The notes beneath the pieces were generated by a model that saw only the letters and a program-made list of their open reading frames with translations, searched no databases and had not been told where the DNA came from. From Bacteroidaceae bacterium (GTDB lineage: Bacteria > Bacteroidota > Bacteroidia > Bacteroidales > Bacteroidaceae): DNA of 9,145 nucleotides. The DNA lies in assembly GCA_900770705.1 (NCBI GenBank), contig CAAGLF010000030.1, positions 1 through 9,145 of the forward strand. The letters run 5' to 3'. The position numbers and the translations under genes are program-made. Shown in pieces: positions 1 to 5,248 of the stretch. Positions within the stretch are counted from its first letter, which is position 1. Each line of letters starts with the position of its first letter.

Positions 1-62
1 ACAAGCTGAAGCGCCGGCCAGCGCAGGTGTCCCCTCCGGCGCCCGCCGCCAGTGCCTCCGCC

Positions 63-216
63 GGGGGCCACCTTCATCGACAATGGGGCCCACCTTCTTC
101 GAAACCGAGGCCCATCGTAGCCGAAGGTGGGCCCCGGTTTCACGGACGATGGGCCCCAGTTTTGGCGATAGTGGGCTTCAGCTTCGGCCGCAGTGGGCGA
201 AAACGCAGCCCACAGC
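63..216. repeat. Degenerate 22-bp tandem array with GGGCCC cores and dyad symmetry
   Basis: Cutting the sequence every 22 bases from position 63 gives units starting at 63, 85, 107, 129, 151, 173 and 195, each beginning with G-rich GGGSCC or GGGC. Neighbouring units agree at roughly 14-17 of 22 positions, and the last is badly decayed. Left units carry GGGGCCCA and right units its reverse complement TGGGCCCC, so the array flips orientation near 107-128. Arms pair perfectly across it: 85-97 with 123-135 (13 bp), 101-107 with 135-141 (7 bp), and 109-118 with 146-155 (10 bp). The order is a-b-c-a'-b'-c', so these pairings compete or would form a pseudoknot. The period of 22 is not a codon multiple, which argues against a protein repeat. 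Function is unknown; possibilities include a decayed mobile or structural repeat or an mRNA 3' structure. Confidence 0.75.
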
Positions 217-317
217 GGCATTATCTCCCTATCACACAGATGGATAGCACCCGCCCCTCCGGCGTCCATCGCTGCCTGTCTGCAAGGAAGGCGCTTTCCA
301 GCCCCGCAGACACAAAC

Positions 318-364
318 GCCAGCGTGCAGGACCGCCGGTGGTATCGGCAGCCCTGCACGCTGGC
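318..364 (-). terminator. 13-bp hairpin after cysD, likely operon terminator
   Basis: Positions 318-330 (GCCAGCGTGCAGG) are the exact reverse complement of 352-364. The 21-base loop has its own GCCG/CGGC pairing. On the minus strand the hairpin begins about 30 bases after the cysD stop and is followed by GTTTGTGTCTG, a modest T-rich tail. The stem is strong and well placed for intrinsic termination or 3'-end protection. The short U-run leaves the termination role uncertain. Confidence 0.6.
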
Positions 365-393
365 ACGGGCGGGGGCGGAAGAAGGCGGAAGCC

Positions 394-1305
394 TCAGAAG
401 TAGCCCTCGCGCTTCTTCTGCTCCATAGAGGCTTCCTGGTCGAAGTCGATGACGCGGGTGGTGCGCTCGCTCTTGGTGGTGGTCATCATCTCTTCCACTA
501 TCTTCTCTATCGTGTCGGCTTCGCTCTCGACAGCGCCGGTCAAAGGCCAGCAGCCCAGGGTGCGGAACCGTATCTGGCGCATCTCTATCTTGTCGCGGTA
601 CTGCTCGGGAAGGCGGTCGTCGTCGGGCATGATGAGCTGCCCGTCGATGTTGACCACGGGGCGCTCCTTGGCGAAGTAGAGGGGCACGATGGGGATATGT
701 TCCAGCCGGATGTACTGCCAAATGTCGAGCTCTGTCCAGTTGGAGAGGGGGAACACACGTATGCTTTCGCCCTTCCGTATGCGGGCATTGTAGATGTCCC
801 AGAGTTCGGGGCGCTGGTTCTTGGGGTCCCATTGGTGGAACTGGTCGCGGAAGGAGAAGATACGTTCCTTAGCCCTGCTCTTCTCTTCATCTCTTCTTGC
901 GCCTCCGAATGCGGCATCGAAGCAGTGCTTGTCGAGGGCATCGAGGAGAGCTTTGGTCTTCATCAGGTCGGTGTGTACCTTCGAGCCGTGCGTGAAGGGG
1001 CCCACTCCGGCCTCGTAGGCCTCGAGGTTGCTCTCGACGATAAGGTCCCATCCGTGCTCCCGTGCATAGGTGTCGCGGAAGGTGATCATCTCCTGAAACT
1101 TCCATTTGGAGTCGATGTGCATAAGTGGAAAGGGCACTTTGCCCGGTGCGAAGGCCTTCTCGGCCAGACGTACCATCACGCTGCTGTCCTTTCCTATGCT
1201 ATATAGCATTACGGGATTTTCGAACTCGGCGGCCACTTCGCGGATGATGTAGATGGATTCGGCTTCGAGTTCCTTGAGGTGACTGAGTTGATATTGTTCG
1301 TTCAT
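394..1305 (-). CDS. cysD: Sulfate adenylyltransferase subunit 2 (ATP sulfurylase small subunit CysD)
   Basis: CysD is the catalytic subunit of the CysDN ATP sulfurylase. It makes adenosine 5'-phosphosulfate (APS) and pyrophosphate from ATP and sulfate in the cytoplasm, driven by GTP hydrolysis in CysN. The 303-residue product matches the usual CysD length of about 300. The PP-loop SIGKDSS (residues 36-42) binds ATP pyrophosphate. GGARRDEEKSRAKER (134-148) and RFRTLGCWPLTGAVES (246-261) are highly characteristic of CysD within the PAPS reductase-like family. Two ATGs lie in tandem (1308 and 1305). I chose the second because MNEQY matches the family N-terminus. An upstream in-frame extension to 1401 overlaps cysC and has no family resemblance. 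The gene lies 58-61 bases after cysC and is last in the visible run. Its obligate partner cysN is absent from the window, which is unusual. No clear Shine-Dalgarno precedes the start. Confidence 0.96.
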   Translation of the reverse strand: MNEQYQLSHLKELEAESIYIIREVAAEFENPVMLYSIGKDSSVMVRLAEKAFAPGKVPFPLMHIDSKWKFQEMITFRDTYAREHGWDLIVESNLEAYEAGVGPFTHGSKVHTDLMKTKALLDALDKHCFDAAFGGARRDEEKSRAKERIFSFRDQFHQWDPKNQRPELWDIYNARIRKGESIRVFPLSNWTELDIWQYIRLEHIPIVPLYFAKERPVVNIDGQLIMPDDDRLPEQYRDKIEMRQIRFRTLGCWPLTGAVESEADTIEKIVEEMMTTTKSERTTRVIDFDQEASMEQKKREGYF

Positions 1306-1366
1306 CATAAATATAGAGTGAAATAGGGGTTGATGTATCACATATCGATGGGTGGCGCGGGCACGC

Positions 1367-1951
1367 TCAGAGGCCAAGCAGACGCAGCAGCTGGGCCACA
1401 CTCTGCTCCAGCGGAAGCACGGACGTGTCGAGGCTGAGGGCAGGATGGAGGGGCTCCTCGAAGGGAGCCGACACGCCCGTGAAGTCCTTCACCTCTCCCC
1501 GTCGGGCACGGGCATAGAGACCCTTGACATCGCGTCGCTCACACTCTGCCAGCGGTGTGGACACATAGACCTCGCGGAAGTCGTCGGGACCGATGATGGT
1601 GCGGGCCAGCTCACGCAGCTCCCGCGTGGGACTGACGAAGGCGGCAAGGGTGATGATGCCGGTGTCGACGAAGAGCCTGGCCACTTCTGCTATGCGGCGG
1701 ATGTTCTCACGGCGGTCTTCGGCGGAAAATCCGAGCCCACGGTTGATACCGGTCCGTATATTGTCTCCGTCGAGCAGGCGGCAGAGCAGACCACGCTTGT
1801 GGAGCTCGCGCTCAAGGGCTACGGCAATAGTGCTCTTACCCGAACCGCTGAGACCTGTGAACCAGAGCATAACGCCCTTCTGACCCAGCAGCGCCTCCCT
1901 GTCGGAGCGGGTGAGCATTTGATGGAAAATGGGATAAATGTTTTCAGACAT
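1367..1951 (-). CDS. cysC: Adenylylsulfate kinase (APS kinase)
   Basis: CysC phosphorylates APS at the 3'-hydroxyl with ATP to give PAPS, the universal sulfonate donor and a substrate for PAPS reductase. The 194-residue product is normal length for a stand-alone APS kinase. Visible motifs are the Walker A P-loop GLSGSGKST (33-41), the APS-binding DGDNIR (61-66), FVSPTR (105-110) with the family's active-site serine at 107, DVKGLYARAR (141-150), and KDFTGV (155-160) followed by the FEEPLHP substrate-lid region. The start at 1951 gives a short leader before the P-loop, as in homologues. It lies 35 bases downstream of the thioesterase stop and 58-61 bases before cysD, consistent with one message. 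Pairing with CysD implies that APS is channelled to PAPS. Nothing in the frame looks damaged. Confidence 0.97.
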   Translation of the reverse strand: MSENIYPIFHQMLTRSDREALLGQKGVMLWFTGLSGSGKSTIAVALERELHKRGLLCRLLDGDNIRTGINRGLGFSAEDRRENIRRIAEVARLFVDTGIITLAAFVSPTRELRELARTIIGPDDFREVYVSTPLAECERRDVKGLYARARRGEVKDFTGVSAPFEEPLHPALSLDTSVLPLEQSVAQLLRLLGL

Positions 1952-1986
1952 GGGGATAAACGGATGTGATGAAAGGGGCGGACAGC

Positions 1987-2481
1987 TCAGCCGGCGGGGT
2001 GCGGCTCCGTCTCTCCCTCCACAAGGCAGGCTGTGAAGTGCATATCACGGCGGGCCTTCTCGGGCGGGAAGGTGAAGTAAGTGCAGGTGGCCTGCGTGCA
2101 GAGGCGGCCTTCGGCGTCGAGCAGTTCGGCCTCAATGGTATAGACATTGCGGCGCTGGCCGGCTATGCGGGCACGCAGGGTGATGGGGCCGCCGGTGGTG
2201 GGCACAGGGTGCAGGTAGCGCATCTCCATCCGGGAAGTGACGCCACCGGTCTGCAACTTGCGCATGACGACCCACCCACATATCTCGTCAAGCAGCACAC
2301 TCTGAATGCCACCGTGGAGCGTATTCAGCCAGCCCTGATACTCACTGCGGGGCTGCCACAGGCTCACGATGTCGGCACCGTCTTCGTAGAACTCCATCTG
2401 CACACCGCAAGGATTGGCCGGCGCACAGCCGAAACAGTTGTAGCCGTCGAGATGGACAAAGGGGTTGAGAATCTTCTTCAT
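1987..2481 (-). CDS. PaaI-type hotdog-fold acyl-CoA thioesterase
   Basis: The 164-residue protein is a small hotdog-fold protein of the PaaI thioesterase group, whose members hydrolyse acyl-CoA thioesters, usually as multimers in the cytoplasm. The clearest signature is HGGIQSVLLDE (56-66), the loop and start of the central helix that carries the catalytic acid in this family. The N-terminal YNCFGCAPANPCGVQ (14-28) is typical of PaaI-like members, and TSRMEMRYLHPV (82-93) is the usual substrate-side strand. I chose the ATG at 2481; four codons upstream an in-frame TTG (2493) is possible but less likely. It sits inside the sulfate-activation operon, 41 bases after the permease stop and 35 before cysC, so it is probably cotranscribed. 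Its substrate and any link to sulfur metabolism cannot be read from the sequence. Confidence 0.88.
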   Translation of the reverse strand: MKKILNPFVHLDGYNCFGCAPANPCGVQMEFYEDGADIVSLWQPRSEYQGWLNTLHGGIQSVLLDEICGWVVMRKLQTGGVTSRMEMRYLHPVPTTGGPITLRARIAGQRRNVYTIEAELLDAEGRLCTQATCTYFTFPPEKARRDMHFTACLVEGETEPHPAG

Positions 2482-2522
2482 AGCAGAATACAATGTTTAT
2501 GCGGCACGAAGCCTGTCAGGAA

Positions 2523-4088
2523 TCACGCATAGAAAGGCCAGAACCTGGGTATCAGCCAGACACTCAGGGCCATCACGATAAGGTTCAGCGGCAGCCCTAT
2601 CTTCAGAAAATCGAGGAAGCGGTAGCCGCCGACGCCCTGCACGATAAGGTTGGTCTGATAGCCAATCGGGGTGGAGAAGCTGGCAGAGGCGGCAAAGCAG
2701 ATGGCCACGATGAAGGGCATCGGACTCACCCCGAGGTGATCGGCAATCGAAAGGGCGATGGGAAATGCCAAGGCCGCAGCGGCATTGTTGGTCATCAGTT
2801 CGGTAAAGACATTGGTAATCAGGAAGACGACGGCGAGCAACACATAGGGACCATAACTACTGCTCAGCCCGACTGCCCACGAAGCCACGGCATCGGCCAT
2901 ACCGGAGTTCTGCATAGCCCGGCTGATGGCAAAGGCAGAAGCAATGGTAACGAGAATGTCCCAGGAGATGAACTTGGTGTACTTGCGGGCCGGAAATATA
3001 TTCATCCAGGCCATAATGATGGTAGTGACGCAGACAAAGAAGAACATATCCAGCTTCATGCCCGGCACCAACTCCCGCATGACGGGCAGCTCACCCACGG
3101 CAGCGCCGAGAATCATCAGCACAAGCAGAACGATGGTGAACCAGCGCTTGCGGCGTCCCATAGGGGGAGTAGTCTCCCTGTTGTCGCTCACCATCAGGAA
3201 GAATGACGAGTCCGCCCAGTTCTTCATAAAGTCGTCGTCGGCCAAGAGCACGAGGGTGTCGCCCTCCATAAAGTACTCCTTGCGCATATCGTGGACTATC
3301 AATGTGCGTCCGCCGCGCTTCAGCTCGAGCAACGTCGCTCCGTATTTCCGGCGGAAATCGAAGTCGCGCACCCGTTTGCCGATGGCCGGAAAACGGGCGC
3401 CCAGCACCACTTCGACACGGAAAATGCCGCGATGCTGCTCCTCGCTGACCATATCGGCAGGCTCTTCCCGGCAGGCAGGCAGCAGGAACTTGGCAGCCAA
3501 CACCACGTAGGCAATGCCCACCACGGCTACCACCAGCCCCACCTGGCCCAACTCAAACATAGAAAGTCCGCGCACGGCGGGGTTGCGCTCGGCCTCGTCC
3601 AGGGCCATACCGTGTACAACCAGATTGGTACTGGTGCCGATAAGCGTGCAGACGCCGCCCAGAATGGTGGCATACGACAGGGGTATCAGCAGCTTGGTGG
3701 CCGGCTGTTTGGCCCGGATGGCCCAGCGCTTTATCATCGGTGCGAAGATCACCACCACCGGTGTGTTGTTGAGAAAAGCGGAAATAAACGACACCACCGG
3801 CATCATCCGCAGCAACACCCGGCGCACACCGACTCCAGCCTGCGGCAGGAGGTGCTGCAACAGGGTCTCCAGCAGTCCCGACCTCCGTACTCCCTCGCTC
3901 ACGAGAAAGAGCAAGGCAACGGTGATCATACCCTTGTTGGAGAAGCCCTCCAGCATTTCCCGCGGCGTCAGGATACCGGCACAAAGGAATATCACCGCGC
4001 CGGACAGCAATATCAGTCCGGGGCGGAGATACTCACCGACCAGCGCCAACAAAAGTAAAAGGAGTACTATACTGACAAAAACAGCCAT
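2523..4088 (-). CDS. SLC13/DASS-family anion symporter with one TrkA-C domain, probable sulfate permease
   Basis: This 521-residue integral membrane protein belongs to the divalent anion:Na+ symporter (DASS, SLC13) family. It has about ten hydrophobic segments, split by a soluble domain at roughly residues 215-300. The family's duplicated substrate/sodium hairpins are visible as FLNNTPVVV (105-113) with LIGTSTNLVV (149-158) in the first half, and MTNNAAAALAFP (432-443) with STPIGYQTNLIV (472-483) in the second. The soluble insert, from about 222 to 285 (FRVEVVLGARFPAIGK to EGDTLVLLADD), resembles a single RCK_C/TrkA-C regulatory domain. Many bacterial relatives carry two such domains and are near 600 residues. 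It starts 18 bases after the cysQ stop. Position between cysQ and cysC makes sulfate the probable substrate, by inference; dicarboxylates or other oxyanions are possible for the family. Start chosen at the ATG at 4088, directly before the first membrane segment. Confidence 0.9.
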   Translation of the reverse strand: MAVFVSIVLLLLLLALVGEYLRPGLILLSGAVIFLCAGILTPREMLEGFSNKGMITVALLFLVSEGVRRSGLLETLLQHLLPQAGVGVRRVLLRMMPVVSFISAFLNNTPVVVIFAPMIKRWAIRAKQPATKLLIPLSYATILGGVCTLIGTSTNLVVHGMALDEAERNPAVRGLSMFELGQVGLVVAVVGIAYVVLAAKFLLPACREEPADMVSEEQHRGIFRVEVVLGARFPAIGKRVRDFDFRRKYGATLLELKRGGRTLIVHDMRKEYFMEGDTLVLLADDDFMKNWADSSFFLMVSDNRETTPPMGRRKRWFTIVLLVLMILGAAVGELPVMRELVPGMKLDMFFFVCVTTIIMAWMNIFPARKYTKFISWDILVTIASAFAISRAMQNSGMADAVASWAVGLSSSYGPYVLLAVVFLITNVFTELMTNNAAAALAFPIALSIADHLGVSPMPFIVAICFAASASFSTPIGYQTNLIVQGVGGYRFLDFLKIGLPLNLIVMALSVWLIPRFWPFYA

Positions 4089-4106
4089 AACAGAACCTTC
4101 GGAATA

Positions 4107-4925
4107 TCAGTCCGCCAAGCGGGGCGGTGCCGTCACTACAAACCAGGGATTGTGGAGATCTTCCTTGTTGTAGACCAAAGCATGGGCCGTGTCGGCCGTC
4201 ATCAATGTCCCGCCTGCCGCACGGATCACGGCGTGACCGGCGGCAGTGTCCCACTCCATCGTGGGAGCCAGACGCGGATATACGTCTGCCGTACCCTCAG
4301 CCACTAGGCAGATTTTCAGCGAACTGCCGGCAGACACCATACGGAGCGAGCCGTGCTCCAGTTGCAACTGGTCGATATAGGCCTGCGTCTCGCGCGACAG
4401 ATGGGAGCGCGATGCCACCACCGTAAACTCCCTCGGGCCCTGAGGCAGGGGCAAGCGGCTGACACGTCCGGCCCGATAGTCGGCCACGGAAAGCGCCTTG
4501 AAAGCTCCAGTACCCGACAGTCCGTAATACAGCGTGTCAAGAACAGGGGCATAGACCACCCCCAAGAGGGGTATGCCGTCTTCAACAAGAGCGATGTTGA
4601 CCGTAAACTCGCCATTGCGCTTGATGAATTCTTTGGTTCCGTCGAGCGGGTCGACAACCCAAAGCAACTTGTAGTCGCGGCGGAGGGCATAGGAAGCCTG
4701 GGCTCCTTCCTCGCTCAAGAGGGGGATGTCGGTATATCGGTGCAAGCCCTGCGCTATCACCGTATGGGCACGACGGTCGGCCAGAGTGAGTGGGGAATGG
4801 TCGGCTTTCTGCTCCACCTGCCAGTCGGTCTGCGGACTGTTGTAGACTTCCACCACCTCACGGCCGGCCTCAATGGCCACATCGATGGCGGCAGCCAACA
4901 GGTATTCGGGATTCAATTCCTGCAT
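4107..4925 (-). CDS. cysQ: 3'(2'),5'-bisphosphate nucleotidase (PAP/PAPS phosphatase)
   Basis: CysQ belongs to the Mg2+-dependent inositol monophosphatase superfamily. It removes the 3'-phosphate of PAP (or PAPS), recycling the by-product of PAPS-using enzymes and limiting PAPS build-up. The 272-residue product has all the metal-binding elements: SEEG (71-74), the hallmark DPLDGTKEF (92-100), and EWDTAAGHAV (224-233) with the third metal aspartate at 226. The exact KEFIKRNGEFTVNIAL context (98-113) is that of CysQ rather than SuhB. Start chosen at ATG 4925 because the protein aligns from MQELN and a good promoter lies just upstream at 4947-4978; in-frame codons further upstream would lie beyond that promoter. 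It is first in the cys operon, followed after 18 bases by the permease. The predicted transcript start leaves a leader of only about 15 bases, so control is more likely at the promoter than in a long 5' UTR. Confidence 0.95.
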   Translation of the reverse strand: MQELNPEYLLAAAIDVAIEAGREVVEVYNSPQTDWQVEQKADHSPLTLADRRAHTVIAQGLHRYTDIPLLSEEGAQASYALRRDYKLLWVVDPLDGTKEFIKRNGEFTVNIALVEDGIPLLGVVYAPVLDTLYYGLSGTGAFKALSVADYRAGRVSRLPLPQGPREFTVVASRSHLSRETQAYIDQLQLEHGSLRMVSAGSSLKICLVAEGTADVYPRLAPTMEWDTAAGHAVIRAAGGTLMTADTAHALVYNKEDLHNPWFVVTAPPRLAD

Positions 4926-4946
4926 ATTGTATCTGTTATTCGGGCA

Positions 4947-4978
4947 CAAAGTTAGCGTTTGCCAAGGGAAAGGGCAAA
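4947..4978 (-). promoter_or_regulatory. Bacteroides-type promoter of the cysQ operon
   Basis: Read on the minus strand, 4954-4947 is TAACTTTG, an exact match to the Bacteroidota -7 consensus TAnnTTTG. Twenty bases upstream, 4978-4975 reads TTTG, matching the -33 element at the expected spacing. It lies 22 bases before the cysQ ATG and in the same orientation. No other candidate this good appears within the run from cysQ to cysD. Confidence 0.8.
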
Positions 4979-4979
4979 C
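4957..4979. promoter_or_regulatory. 7-bp inverted repeat between -33 and -7 of the cysQ promoter (candidate operator)
   Basis: GTTTGCC at 4957-4963 and GGCAAAC at 4973-4979 are perfect reverse complements separated by 9 bases. The dyad covers the spacer and includes the -33 element of the cysQ promoter, so a bound dimeric protein would block RNA polymerase. The geometry, with arm centres 16 bases apart, suits a helix-turn-helix dimer. The binding protein is unknown. Confidence 0.45.
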
Positions 4980-4995
4980 AAAAACTATAGTTTTT
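4980..4995. promoter_or_regulatory. Perfect 16-bp palindrome just upstream of the cysQ promoter
   Basis: AAAAACTATAGTTTTT reads the same on both strands and directly abuts the dyad at 4957-4979, so it lies immediately upstream of the -33 element. An activator or UP-like site is placed here in many promoters. The AT-rich run could also simply be a bendable upstream element. It is not followed by a gene on the plus strand. Confidence 0.45.
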
Positions 4996-5059
4996 AAGCC
5001 GGTTTCCCCTGCAATCTGCCCAAAAGCCGAGCCCCAGTGCCGCCCACGTTCCTGCCAGA

Positions 5060-5122
5060 AAGTGCAAAAGAGAGCCCTGCCGGAAGGATTGGTCGGGCTA
5101 CGGCCAACCCCTCCGGCAGGGC
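5060..5122 (-). terminator. Hairpin terminator after the peroxidase gene
   Basis: GCCCTGCCGGA (5074-5084) is the exact reverse complement of 5112-5122. The intervening loop has further pairing between TTGG (5089-5092) and CCAA (5104-5107). On the minus strand the stem is followed by TCTCTTTTGCACTTTC, a T-rich tail. It lies about 130 bases after the peroxidase stop and upstream of the cysQ promoter, which suits the end of the ResB-CcsA-peroxidase transcript. The rest of the 323-base gap (4926-5248) holds the cysQ promoter elements and nothing else I recognise. Confidence 0.65.
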
Positions 5123-5248
5123 AACAGGATTCATCGGAAAGGGCGTCAAAAGGCCGGGAGTAAGCACGTCGCACTAGAAGCAGCGCCACAAGGTAGCGCC
5201 TCTCAGACCCCGACGTCCTCACTACCGGCCGCAGAAGCAACCTCTGGT

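Larger units (their letters stand above)
1..393. other. Gene-free stretch downstream of cysD
   Basis: This stretch between the left edge and the cysD stop has open frames but none with recognisable protein character. The frames read Pro/Arg/Ser-rich low-complexity protein, as expected of GC-rich non-coding DNA. It contains a degenerate 22-bp tandem array (63-216) and a strong hairpin (318-364). No start of a CysN-like GTPase is visible on the minus strand, although cysN normally follows cysD directly. Confidence 0.6.

Noticed and set aside
63..216. CRISPR array
   Set aside because: The 22-bp units are contiguous with no separate repeat and spacer, and the units diverge gradually, which is unlike identical CRISPR repeats with unique spacers. 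No cas genes are seen.
27..428. Open frame of 133 codons on the plus strand across the 22-bp array and the hairpin
   Set aside because: Its product is low-complexity Pro/Arg/Ser-rich protein with no family resemblance. It runs through a repeat whose period is not a codon multiple, through the cysD 3' hairpin, and into the antisense of cysD. GC-rich DNA gives such open frames by chance.
193..1206. Long open frame (337 codons) on the plus strand opposite cysD
   Set aside because: It is antisense to a clear cysD, with every CysD motif in the opposite strand's frame. Its own translation has no recognisable domain.
1303..1401. Upstream extension of cysD to an in-frame ATG at 1401
   Set aside because: The extra 32 residues overlap the cysC 3' end and resemble nothing in CysD. 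Starting at 1305 gives the family's normal length.
2493..3206. 237-codon open frame on the plus strand opposite the permease
   Set aside because: The translation is His/Gly/Asp-rich and lacks domain features, as expected of the reverse strand of a hydrophobic membrane-protein gene.
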